Shown: piece by piece, positions 1 to 10,114 of the stretch
Position numbering within the stretch: the first letter of the stretch is position 1
Layout: every line of letters begins with the position of its first letter
Translations under genes and position numbers: made by a program
The notes under the pieces: model-generated
Told to the model about the DNA's origin: nothing
Databases searched by the model: none
The model's input: the letters and a program-made list of their open reading frames with translations, nothing else
Assembly: GCA_009841225.1 (NCBI GenBank)
Contig: VXMF01000039.1
Location: forward strand, 1-64,000
From: Terriglobia bacterium
GTDB lineage: Bacteria; Acidobacteriota; Terriglobia; Bryobacterales; UBA6623
Length of the DNA stretch: 64,000 nucleotides
Direction of reading: 5' to 3'

Positions 1-86
1 ACTTCCCGTTGGAAACAACCCCTTCCTTCAGGCTCACTTCGCATTGGAAGAGGCTTGGCGACCAGCGTCCGTGCCATGATGAAACC

Positions 87-500
87 ATGACGGATTCAGC
101 CAATAGCGGTCCCAAGCAGCTCAACATGCCCGGCATCGCCGTAGGATTCGGAATCTCTCTGCTAGCCCTGGGTATCGGCGTCTACCTGGCGAGCGGCCGC
201 TCAAGCCTGACCGCCTTGATTCCGGCCGCCTTCGGCTTCGCACTAGTCGCGCTCGGCTTCATCGCCAAGCGGCCGTCGGCCACCAAACATGCGATGCACG
301 CCGCGGCCGTGATCGCCCTGCTCGGATTCCTTGGCTCCGTGGACGGCATTGTCGGCCTCGCCCAGATGATCGCGGGAGCGACGGTCGAACTCCCGCTAGC
401 CGTGGCGGCGAAGGCCGTGATGGCCGTGGATCTGGCGGTCTTTCTCTGGCTGTGCGTCAGGTCGTTCCGCCAAGCGCGTCTGGCGCGCGGCGCCTCCTAG
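87..500 (+). CDS. Small multi-pass membrane protein, unknown function
   Basis: A 137-residue protein of unrecognised family. Hydrophobic stretches at about residues 17-35, 40-58, 67-90 and 105-125 suggest four membrane segments with a short basic C-terminal tail. The ATG at 87 is preferred over an in-frame ATG at 9 because the upstream residues are polar and unlike a membrane-protein start, but no strong ribosome binding site is visible at either. It converges on gyrB with a 117-nt spacer. It may be a genuine small inner-membrane protein; no function is inferred. Confidence 0.5.
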   Translation: MTDSANSGPKQLNMPGIAVGFGISLLALGIGVYLASGRSSLTALIPAAFGFALVALGFIAKRPSATKHAMHAAAVIALLGFLGSVDGIVGLAQMIAGATVELPLAVAAKAVMAVDLAVFLWLCVRSFRQARLARGAS

Positions 501-617
501 CGGACCTACCTACACCCCGCCATACCCAGACCGATCAACCTCTATCGGCGAGGGACCATCCGTTTCTGCCGCGACTCGCAAGGACGGCAGCCAAGGCCGC
601 GGACTGTTGCGCGCAAC

Positions 618-3065
<2,448 letters not shown>

Positions 3066-3069
3066 TGCC

Positions 3070-4248
3070 TCAGACCCTGATCGGCATCAGCACGTAACGG
3101 TAGTCGGTACCCGGAGCCTTGTCAGGGATCTCCATCAAGGCGGCGCTCCTTGGATCTCCGATGTGCAGGCGGAACGCACCGCCGGTGCAGATCTGCATGA
3201 ATTCGAGGATGTAGCGAGCGTTGAAGCCGACCCGTATCGGATCGCCGGCATAGTCGACCGGGATCGACTCCTCGCTGTGGAGCATGTCGGCGTCGTCGCC
3301 GAACACTTGAGCCTGCATCTTCATCTCGCCGTTCTCGATGTCGAAGCGGACAGCGCTCGAGCGCCGCTCGGAAAACAGCGAGACACGGCGCAACACCGGT
3401 GCGAACGTCTCCTTGTCCAAGTCCAGGGTGGCGTTGAACTCCTTGGGCATGACCCGGTTGTACTCGGGGAAGCGGCCTCCTAGCCTTTGGCTGACCAAGA
3501 TCCTGCGCGGGGTCTGGAAGTAGATGTGGCTCTCGTCCAGTGCGAACTCCACCCGTGCCGGCTCGTCGTCGGAGCCCTCGCATTGCTCCAAGATTCGCTT
3601 CAGCTCCGTCATCGCCTTGCGGCCGATCAGGCACTGGACGTCCTCTCGCACCGTCCCCGTGCTGACCTCGCGCAGGTACAGCGACAGGCGGTGGCCATCG
3701 GTGGACACCATCCCGATCTTGTCGCGGTGGACGATCAGCTGGGCACCCTCGATGGTGTAGTGAGATTGCTCGTCAGCGACCGAAAAGATCGTGTGGCTCA
3801 AAGCCTCGAGGAGCAAGTCCGCGGGCAGTTCCATCCGCTCCTCAGGCATCGATACCGCCGGGGTCGGCTGTCCGGCATCCAAGCGGGATTCCAGCCCCAC
3901 GCCTAGCGACTCGCCAGCCAGCCCCGGAATCCGCGTCTCAGACCTGACAAGTGTCACCTTCGCCATGTCTTTGTCGGTCGCTGCGATCTCCATCTCGGCA
4001 TCTGCAGGAAACAACTGAAGATAGGCCAGCAGACGACGCATCGGCACGGCGATCGCACCGCCAGAAACCACTTTGACGACGGGACACGTGGTTCGCAGCA
4101 GGAGAGAGTGGCCCTGGGAAGTGAATTGCAACGAATCTCCGACCACTTCCAGATGGATCAAGTCGCTGCGGGGCTGGTCCCGCTCGACGATCGCTTCCGC
4201 CAGCTGCAGTTCCGACACCAGCGCTTGGACTCTAGCGGTCAGCTCCAT
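3070..4248 (-). CDS. Second DNA polymerase III beta-clamp-like protein (DnaN paralog)
   Basis: A 392-residue sliding-clamp family protein encoded directly downstream of the canonical dnaN and just before gyrB. It shares with that neighbour the TDGHRLSLY motif, which in clamps forms part of the protein-binding cleft, and the C-terminal YRYVLMPIRV, equivalent to the cleft-forming MPxRL tail. Domain 1 is divergent and lacks the usual glycine-rich RGGDAKKFPDL-like segment. The ATG at 4248 has GGGAGG six bases upstream and is preferred over an upstream in-frame start at 4296. It occupies the place where recF is common. It could be a specialised clamp for repair or translesion polymerases, or a regulatory partner of DnaN; the sequence does not decide. 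Confidence 0.85.
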   Translation of the reverse strand: MELTARVQALVSELQLAEAIVERDQPRSDLIHLEVVGDSLQFTSQGHSLLLRTTCPVVKVVSGGAIAVPMRRLLAYLQLFPADAEMEIAATDKDMAKVTLVRSETRIPGLAGESLGVGLESRLDAGQPTPAVSMPEERMELPADLLLEALSHTIFSVADEQSHYTIEGAQLIVHRDKIGMVSTDGHRLSLYLREVSTGTVREDVQCLIGRKAMTELKRILEQCEGSDDEPARVEFALDESHIYFQTPRRILVSQRLGGRFPEYNRVMPKEFNATLDLDKETFAPVLRRVSLFSERRSSAVRFDIENGEMKMQAQVFGDDADMLHSEESIPVDYAGDPIRVGFNARYILEFMQICTGGAFRLHIGDPRSAALMEIPDKAPGTDYRYVLMPIRV

Positions 4249-4469
4249 GTCGCGACCTCCCGTTCGCCGGGCGCTGCAGCGGCGCAGGCCTGCCACGCAC
4301 TGCTAGCCACCTGCCCGGCGGCATGGGGCATTCGAGATCCCGGCGCGCACCCGTTCGGCGGCCAGCGGCGGCAGCCAAAAGTCGACCTGCCTGTACGCAG
4401 CCGCGAGAAGTGCCTCGGCTCGCCTCGGCGAGCTGCCATCCGGACGAAGGCGGCACCGTTCAAGTCATT

Positions 4470-4478
4470 ATCTTAGCA
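4470..4478 (-). promoter_or_regulatory. Possible extended -10 promoter for dnaN2-gyrB
   Basis: The minus strand reads TGCTAAGAT here, an extended -10 element (TGn plus TAAGAT). It lies about 220 nt upstream of the second clamp gene, in the 281-nt spacer that follows dnaN. No good -35 hexamer is visible at 17 nt. If real, it would let dnaN2-gyrB be expressed separately from dnaA-dnaN. Confidence 0.3.
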
Positions 4479-4529
4479 GAAATCAGCGCGGAGGAAGGGC
4501 GCGGCAGACGCCGGATGGACGGCAGCCCC

Positions 4530-5669
4530 TCACTGCCGGATCGGCATGATCACGTACCGGTGCTGCTTGCCCTCCCCGAGCCCTGGAACGCTGAGTTCGG
4601 CGACGCTTTCTGGATCCTTCAAGGCCAGAGTCACCTTGTCGCTCTCGCAGACGCCGAGGAAATCGAGAACGCTGCGGGCGCTAAAGCCGACCTGGAAGCG
4701 CTTGCCGTCATATTCGGTCGGCACCGACGCCTCACTCTCGCCCGACAGGGCGGTCTTTGCTGTCACGCGCAACTCGCCGTCGTCCAGGACGAACTGCACG
4801 GCGTGGCTCTCCTGCGGGGCGAACTGGTCCACGCGCCGCAAGGTCGCCGCTAGATCGTCGGTCGGAAACTCGCGCAAGATAGAGATCTCGCTCTGCTCTG
4901 GCAGCACGCGCGCATACTCGGGGAAAGCCGCGGTCATTTTTTGGCATGTGAGCAGGCGCCGGCCGGAGCGGAAGAAGATGTGGTTTCCGTCCTGAGCGAA
5001 GTCGACGGCTCCCTCTTCTCCATCGGGCACGGCGGCAACCGCGAGTACCTTTTCCAGATTCACGATGGCCTTGCGCGGAATCAGGCAGCGGCCCTCTTCT
5101 GGCAAGCCGACCAAGCTGGCCTGCTCGCTGTACAGGGACAGCCGGTGGCCATCCGTCGAGACCATCCCCAGGGAGTTGTGCGCCAGCATCAGCAGGCAAC
5201 CCCCTTGGTAGCTGTAGGGTCCAGTGTCGGCCGACACCGAGATCATGGTCTTGCGGAGGGCGTTGGCCAGAGTTCCGAGCGGAAGGCTGGCCGTGTCCTG
5301 CGGCAGGGCAGGCAAGTCTGGGAACTTCTTCGCGTCCCCGCCGCGGAGGCGGGAGCGAGCCGAGCCAAGGGTCACTTCGACGGTGTCGCCGGCTGATGCG
5401 GCGATGGAAACCTCGGACTCGGGCGGCAAGAGCCGGAAATAGTCGTGCAGCCACTGCAGCGGTACGGTGGCCGAACCAGCGGCTAAAATCTCCGCCTGAC
5501 ACGACGTGCGCAAGCTCAGATCCAAATCGCTGACGGACAGCTTGAGCCTGTCCTCGTCGGCCTCGATCAGCACGTGACCCAGGACTGGGATGGTCGTCTT
5601 CCTATCTGTGATGCCCTGGGCTAGAGCCAGCTCGCTGAAGAGGTCCTGCGCTCTGAACTTGACTTCCAT
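4530..5669 (-). CDS. dnaN: DNA polymerase III beta sliding clamp
   Basis: Processivity clamp of the replicative polymerase. The 379-residue length is normal and the three repeated clamp domains can be followed. It contains RGGDAKKFPDLP in domain 1, STDGHRLSLY near the protein-binding cleft and the C-terminal HRYVIMPIRQ. AGGAG lies eight bases before the ATG. It is the gene after dnaA in the direction of transcription, separated by the 422-nt probable origin, and precedes a diverged paralog by 281 nt. This copy is closer to the standard clamp than the downstream one and is taken as the replicative clamp. Confidence 0.95.
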   Translation of the reverse strand: MEVKFRAQDLFSELALAQGITDRKTTIPVLGHVLIEADEDRLKLSVSDLDLSLRTSCQAEILAAGSATVPLQWLHDYFRLLPPESEVSIAASAGDTVEVTLGSARSRLRGGDAKKFPDLPALPQDTASLPLGTLANALRKTMISVSADTGPYSYQGGCLLMLAHNSLGMVSTDGHRLSLYSEQASLVGLPEEGRCLIPRKAIVNLEKVLAVAAVPDGEEGAVDFAQDGNHIFFRSGRRLLTCQKMTAAFPEYARVLPEQSEISILREFPTDDLAATLRRVDQFAPQESHAVQFVLDDGELRVTAKTALSGESEASVPTEYDGKRFQVGFSARSVLDFLGVCESDKVTLALKDPESVAELSVPGLGEGKQHRYVIMPIRQ

Positions 5670-6091
5670 GCGATGGTCTCCTGATTGTCTCTCAGGTTTG
5701 CGACGCGCAATGAGATTTCAACACCTGTGTCCAATCCTCTTGCCCGTCAAGCGTAGTTGTAGTCCTTGTGGAATTGTGGAAAAGTCGCCCAAGCCCTTGC
5801 GTGGTAGGACTGCTGCTCGGCCCTGCGCTAGGAAAGAGCCTGCGATGCTTCCACATGTGACCGGCCTTGGCGAGGTTTCCACAGTCTTCCACAGGGTTTC
5901 CAGAGGCTGGCCAGTGGAAACAAGATTATAGCCAAGTCGTCGCGCGCGCTCTCGTGCGCTGCCCTTGGCGCATGAGTGGCCGACACGCCGGTGCTGCGAG
6001 CGCGACGGCTCGGGCTGGAAGGGCCGATTTGGCATGTCTGAGTGGAAATCGGGAGGTTTTCCTTGAAGAATATCTTGTACAATAAGACAAT
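5670..6091. other. oriC: Probable chromosomal replication origin (oriC)
   Basis: The 422-nt dnaA-dnaN spacer contains a cluster of sequences close to the DnaA box TTATCCACA. On the plus strand these are GCTTCCACA at 5847-5855, GTTTCCACA at 5875-5883 and TCTTCCACA at 5885-5893. In the other orientation they are TGTGGAATT at 5767-5775, TGTGGAAAA at 5775-5783 and AGTGGAAAC at 5913-5921. An AT-rich stretch from about 6055 into the 3' end of dnaA could be the unwinding element. A minus-strand TATAAT at 5930-5925 may be the -10 of dnaN. Spacer position, box density and AT-rich flank together support an origin; experimental proof is lacking. Confidence 0.8.
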
Positions 6092-7387
6092 CTATTTTAG
6101 GCTTGATTCCAGCGATTCTAAAGTAGATCTGAGTGTTCTATCCTTCTCAATTTTCTTTCCGATAATTCGTACAGAATACAGAACCGTTGAATGGTCCTTC
6201 CCAAACGAGCGCGCGATCTCCTTGAGAGAGGCCCCGGTCAGCTCCCGGCATAGGTACATGGCCAGCTGGCGCGGCTGGGCGATCCTGCGAGCGTTGCTCT
6301 TCTTGCTCAATGCGTCAACCGCGATGCCAAAGCTGGCCGCGACCTCCCGCTTGATCCTGTCGATGCTGGGTCGGTCCGCCGCACGCTGGCGCGCGTTGCG
6401 CAGCACGCTCTCGGCGATCCCCATGGTGATGTCGCCGTTGACGAACTGGGCGCGGGCGATCATCCGGTTGAGCACGCCTTCTAACTCGCGGATGCTGGAG
6501 TGAACGCGAGAGGCCAGATAGAAGCGCACTTGGTCCGGAAGAGCGACCTTTGCCTCGCTAGACTTAGTCTCCAAGATGGCCATTTTGGTCTCTAGATCGG
6601 GTGCTTGGATATCAGCGACTTCGCCCCACAGGAACCGCGACTTGAGGCGATTGACGAGCCCTGGGACCGCCTCTGGTTTCGAATCGCTCGTCAGCACGAT
6701 CTGTTTTCCGTTCTGATACAGGGCCTCGAACGTGTGAAAGAACTCGTCCTGCATGGCTTGTTTGTTGCCAAGAATCTGGATGTCGTCCACCAAGAGCATG
6801 TCGGGACCCCGAAAGCGCTCGTGGAAACTGGTGAAGTCATTGAACCGCAAAGACTTAACCATCTCATTCATAAAGCCTTCGGCGGACGTGTAGACGATCT
6901 TCCGGCGCGAGTCCAGCGCGAGGGCGCGGTTGGCGATGGCATGCAGCAAGTGGGTCTTGCCCATGCCCACCTGGGCGTGCACGTACAACGGGTTGAGTGT
7001 CCCGGATGGATTCACCGCAACACCTTCGCAAGCCGAGCGCGCGAACTCGTTGCACGACCCGGTCACGAAGCGGTCGAAGGTGTAGCCGGGGTTGAACTGC
7101 CGCTCGTCGGCATCTAGCGCCAGCGTGCCTTGAATCGGCTGGCTGAGGTCGGGCCTGATGCCGATCGAAACGGATCGCAAGTTGTGGCCCTGCCTTGCGG
7201 AGATGGCGAGAATCTGCCCCGCACACTCCGCCTCGAGCCAGCGCCGCACGTCAGAATTGGGCGCTTCGATGTGCAGCACCCGATCCCTGCCCACGTGGCT
7301 GAACGTCACGGGCTCGACCCAATTGCGGTAGCTCTCCGCAGTCATCGACTCGCGAATCGTCGCTTGAATGAGGTTCCACGGATTCAT
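6092..7387 (-). CDS. dnaA: Chromosomal replication initiator protein DnaA
   Basis: AAA+ ATPase that binds DnaA boxes and opens oriC. The 431-residue protein begins with the domain I sequence MNPWNLIQATI, with an in-frame upstream ATG at 7435 rejected because it adds an unrelated basic leader. Walker A (QVGMGKTH, about 139-146) and Walker B (MLLVDDIQIL) are intact. The C-terminal domain IV ends with the helix-turn-helix signature CRELTGASLKEIARSFGKDH and STVLYSV. It is transcribed toward dnaN and gyrB. A candidate extended -10, TGCTAGACT, lies about 125 nt upstream at 7522-7514. Confidence 0.97.
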   Translation of the reverse strand: MNPWNLIQATIRESMTAESYRNWVEPVTFSHVGRDRVLHIEAPNSDVRRWLEAECAGQILAISARQGHNLRSVSIGIRPDLSQPIQGTLALDADERQFNPGYTFDRFVTGSCNEFARSACEGVAVNPSGTLNPLYVHAQVGMGKTHLLHAIANRALALDSRRKIVYTSAEGFMNEMVKSLRFNDFTSFHERFRGPDMLLVDDIQILGNKQAMQDEFFHTFEALYQNGKQIVLTSDSKPEAVPGLVNRLKSRFLWGEVADIQAPDLETKMAILETKSSEAKVALPDQVRFYLASRVHSSIRELEGVLNRMIARAQFVNGDITMGIAESVLRNARQRAADRPSIDRIKREVAASFGIAVDALSKKSNARRIAQPRQLAMYLCRELTGASLKEIARSFGKDHSTVLYSVRIIGKKIEKDRTLRSTLESLESSLK

Positions 7388-7732
7388 TGGGCGGCGGCGG
7401 CGCTCAAGTTGGAATGCTCGGGTGCAAGTCTGCAAGACGGGCTCGTCGCTGGGATCAGGTCAATTTGCCGCTTCGGACGCGACAGGGCCGTCTTGAACCT
7501 TGTGAACTTCCAGAGTCTAGCACGGTGAATATGGCGATTTCGAAGAAATTTTCGATGAAAACGTAGTATTACAGAATTGTTAAATCCAGAGCTAATACAT
7601 TTGTCGATTATCTAACATTGAGCATTGAATTGTACTACTATCCGAAATGGCGCGCCTGTTGCGGGCGAGGGGTAGCGGCTCTCGTGCCATCGCGTCGGGA
7701 GCTCGCCGAAACCTTTCAGGCATTGGCTGAGG
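7388..7732. other. Upstream region of dnaA, AT-rich
   Basis: This 345-nt stretch between larE and dnaA holds no convincing gene. Its centre (about 7525-7640) is markedly AT-rich compared with the rest of the window. The minus strand carries TGCTAGACT at 7522-7514, an extended -10 that could drive dnaA. I see no clear TTCCACA-type box here, so the main origin is placed on the other side of dnaA; a second origin sub-region or DNA-unwinding segment cannot be excluded. Confidence 0.5.
7514..7522 (-). promoter_or_regulatory. Candidate dnaA extended -10 promoter element
   Basis: The minus strand reads GTGCTAGACTC around this site. The core TGCTAGACT matches an extended -10 (TGn-TAnAnT). The same GTGCTAGACTC occurs upstream of argS, and a one-base variant occurs upstream of alr. 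No good -35 is seen at normal spacing. Confidence 0.4.
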
Positions 7733-8572
7733 CTATTGCTGCAAGATGCGGAAGGCCTCGCCTTCGAGCACCTCGTTCAGCGAGCCTTGCCGGTAGCCGG
7801 CTAGGTCCAGGGTGACGTATTGGTAGCCGATCTCGCGGAAGGTCTCGACCAGCGCTTCGGCCATGTCCAGGCTCAGGGCCCTGGGCAGCTCGTCGCGGCC
7901 GATCTCGATCCGCGCAAGCGTGCCGTGGTGGCGCACGCGGTAGATGCGGAACCCGAGGCGTGCCAGCGCCTCCTCGGCGAGTTCGACCTGCCGCAGGTTT
8001 TCTGGCGTCACTTGGGTCCCGTAGGGGATGCGCGAACTCAGACAGGCCGCGGCGGGACGGTCCCAAGTCGGAAGCCCGGCCGTTCGCGACAGCTCCCGGA
8101 TGTCAGACTTGGCGAGGCCGGCTTCCAGCAGGGGCGCTCGCACGGAGTGCTTGTCGGCCGCACGGTGCCCGGGCCGGAAATCGCTCGTGTCATCGACGTT
8201 GACGCCGTACGCGATCGTGCCGACCCCGAGCTCCGCGCCGATCTCGTCCATGCGGTTGAAGAGCTCGTCCTTGCAATGGAAGCAGCGATTGCTGTCGTTG
8301 CGGGTGTACTCAGGGTTTTCGAACTCGCCGGTCTTCACCATGCGGTGCCGTATGCCGAAGTCCGCCGCGAACGCGATCGCGTCCCGCTTGTGCGATTCCG
8401 GGATCGACGCCGAGTCCGCGGTCACCGCCAGCGCCCTGGTTCCCAGCACGCGAGTCGCTGCCCAAGCCAGGTACGCCGAGTCAGTGCCGCCGGAGTAGGC
8501 GACGAGCACGTCCCCCATGTCCGCCAGCAGTTCGAACAGTCTCTCCTGCTTGCGTTCCAGAACAGGGTCCAC
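7733..8572 (-). CDS. larE: ATP-dependent sacrificial sulfur transferase LarE
   Basis: LarE-family enzyme of the adenine nucleotide alpha-hydrolase fold, which supplies sulfur for the nickel-pincer cofactor of lactate racemase. The PP-loop SGGTDS is at 27-32, a CFHCK motif at 97-101, and the sacrificial cysteine is probably C177 in RPAAACLSSR. The 279 residues are the normal length. The start is a GTG at 8572; a TATAAT ending 8 nt upstream implies a very short or absent leader. larA, larB and larC are not in the window, so the acceptor is unknown; LarE homologues also occur where no lactate racemase is known. Confidence 0.85.
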   Translation of the reverse strand: MDPVLERKQERLFELLADMGDVLVAYSGGTDSAYLAWAATRVLGTRALAVTADSASIPESHKRDAIAFAADFGIRHRMVKTGEFENPEYTRNDSNRCFHCKDELFNRMDEIGAELGVGTIAYGVNVDDTSDFRPGHRAADKHSVRAPLLEAGLAKSDIRELSRTAGLPTWDRPAAACLSSRIPYGTQVTPENLRQVELAEEALARLGFRIYRVRHHGTLARIEIGRDELPRALSLDMAEALVETFREIGYQYVTLDLAGYRQGSLNEVLEGEAFRILQQ

Positions 8573-8580
8573 GGGTGTAC

Positions 8581-8586
8581 ATTATA
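8581..8586 (-). promoter_or_regulatory. -10 box of larE
   Basis: A perfect TATAAT on the minus strand ends eight bases before the GTG start of larE, so the predicted transcript start falls within about two bases of the start codon. No clear -35 was identified. Confidence 0.45.
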
Positions 8587-8616
8587 CCCGCGCCGGCCGT
8601 AGCCCGTAGCGGATCG

Positions 8617-9069
8617 TCAGAGGTTGGCGAGCACTTCGGCGACGTGTCCGCGAATCTTGACGCGGTCATAGACGGCCTCGATCTTGCCGTCGGCGCCGAT
8701 CACGAAGGTCGAGCGCACGACGCCCAGGTACTTGTTGCCGAACAGGACTTTCGGGCGCCAGGCGCCGAAGGATTCGGCAATTGCGTGGTCGGGATCGCTC
8801 ACTAGCCGGAACGGCAGACTGTGCCGGGCGCTGAACCGGTCGTGCGACTTGACACTGTCCGGGCTCACGCCGATGACCACGCAGCCCTTGGCGGATATCT
8901 CCTCGTGCGCGTCGCGGAACGCGCAGGCCTCGAAGAGGCAGCCTGGCGTGCCGTCCTTCGGATAGAAATAGAGGACGACCCGCTGTCCGCGCAGCTCGGA
9001 GAGCTCCAGGCGGCCACCGCCGTCAGTGTCTGCGGAGAAGTCGGGGGCTTGATCTCCGACGGCCAGCAT
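8617..9069 (-). CDS. bcp: Thioredoxin-dependent peroxiredoxin, Bcp/PrxQ type
   Basis: A 150-residue peroxiredoxin that reduces hydroperoxides. The peroxidatic cysteine is C44 in the context PKDGTPGC and the probable resolving cysteine is C49, the five-residue spacing seen in PrxQ/Bcp proteins, followed by the conserved FRD. The ATG at 9069 gives the normal length and N-terminal sequence; longer upstream reading runs antisense through the DUF6807 gene and is not credible. It is transcribed divergently from that lipoprotein gene. The protein lacks a signal peptide and is expected in the cytoplasm. Confidence 0.92.
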   Translation of the reverse strand: MLAVGDQAPDFSADTDGGGRLELSELRGQRVVLYFYPKDGTPGCLFEACAFRDAHEEISAKGCVVIGVSPDSVKSHDRFSARHSLPFRLVSDPDHAIAESFGAWRPKVLFGNKYLGVVRSTFVIGADGKIEAVYDRVKIRGHVAEVLANL

Positions 9070-9105
9070 TGGCAACGCCACTATAACAGCGCGTCGTCGG
9101 CTGGC

Positions 9106-9111
9106 TATAAT
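9106..9111 (+). promoter_or_regulatory. -10 box for the DUF6807 lipoprotein gene
   Basis: TATAAT in the context GGCTATAATCTTGG lies 24 nt before the proposed TTG start at 9136. The same GGCTATAATCTTG string occurs on the minus strand upstream of dnaN (about 5934-5922). No matching -35 was found. Confidence 0.4.
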
Positions 9112-9135
9112 CTTGGCGCCGGCGCGAGACGACCC

Positions 9136-10083
9136 TTGCCCTTGATCGCCGCCATCATCGCTCTGTTCCTGCTCGGCGGGTGCGCGCCGCAGCCGCCAGC
9201 CCCCGCCAGCCCCTCGATATCCGTCACCCGCCAGGATGATGGCTTTATGGTGCGAGAAGCGGACCGGCCGGTGCTGTTCTACCGGCTCGCTCCCAAGTCG
9301 CTCGATGGCAAGTACGAGCGTTCGAACTACATCCACCCTCTGTATGGACTGGACGGCGAGATCCTTACGGAGGACTTCCCCAAGGACCACTACCACCATC
9401 GCGGCGTGTTCTGGACATGGCACCAAGTGTTGATCGGCGATGTCCGCGCCGGCGACCCGTGGCTGGCACAGCGCTTTTCTTGGCAGGTTCAAGACGCCTC
9501 CGTGCTTCCGTCCGGCAACGGCGTGCGTGCCGTGCATCGGTGGTTCTCGCCCGATTTCGAGCAAGGTGCCGAGCCGATCCTGGAAGAGACGGCCGAGGTC
9601 TCTGTGGCTCCGGCAGAGGCGGACGCACAGCTGATCGACTTTGACATCCGCCTTGCGGCGCTTCAGGACGGCGTGCGGCTGGGGGGCTCGGAGGACGACA
9701 AGGGCTACGGCGGTTTCTCGGTGCGCGTAAAGGTGTTGCCGGGCTTGCGCTTCACGGCCGCCGCGGGCGCGGTCGAACCGACGCGGCTGGCTCTGGACGC
9801 CGGCGACTGGGTCGACTTCTCGGGCGGGTTCGGCCCCGAACCGCGGGCGAGCAGTGGTGTCGCCGTGCTCGTCCATCCCACCTCGGCGGGCTATCCGCAG
9901 AAGTGGGTGCTGCGGGCCGCGGCGACTCCCAGCATGCAGAATCCGGTCTGGCCAGGTCCCGCGGCTGTAGCGGTGCCGCTGGGCCAGATCGTTCGGCTCA
10001 GGTACAGGTTGGTGATTCACCGCGGAGACGCCTCCCAAGTCGATCTCGGAGCGCTCGCGGCAGCCTACGCGGCGATTCCCTGA
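9136..10083 (+). CDS. DUF6807 (PmoA-like) lipoprotein
   Basis: A 315-residue exported protein resembling the DUF6807 family, which is common in Acidobacteriota, Planctomycetota and Bacteroidota and of unknown biochemical role. The N-terminus is a lipoprotein signal ending in LLGGC, followed by a Pro/Ala-rich linker. The family-type DHYHHRGVFWTW motif is near residue 80. The start is placed at TTG 9136 because no ATG gives a signal peptide and a TATAAT box lies just upstream; TTG 9142 is the alternative. It converges with pyrC. The fold may bind or process carbohydrate-like ligands, but that is only inferred from the family. Confidence 0.75.
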   Translation: MPLIAAIIALFLLGGCAPQPPAPASPSISVTRQDDGFMVREADRPVLFYRLAPKSLDGKYERSNYIHPLYGLDGEILTEDFPKDHYHHRGVFWTWHQVLIGDVRAGDPWLAQRFSWQVQDASVLPSGNGVRAVHRWFSPDFEQGAEPILEETAEVSVAPAEADAQLIDFDIRLAALQDGVRLGGSEDDKGYGGFSVRVKVLPGLRFTAAAGAVEPTRLALDAGDWVDFSGGFGPEPRASSGVAVLVHPTSAGYPQKWVLRAAATPSMQNPVWPGPAAVAVPLGQIVRLRYRLVIHRGDASQVDLGALAAAYAAIP

Positions 10084-10114
10084 ATCAGCCGCGCTGGAAG
10101 GCGGGCCTTCGTTC

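Noticed and set aside
606..617. Palindrome GTTGCGCGCAAC next to the gyrB stop
   Set aside because: It could be half of a terminator, but it has no loop and no T-tract and such GC-rich palindromes arise by chance here.
7618..7815. Short plus-strand frame overlapping the end of larE
   Set aside because: It reads through AT-rich noncoding DNA and then antisense to larE.
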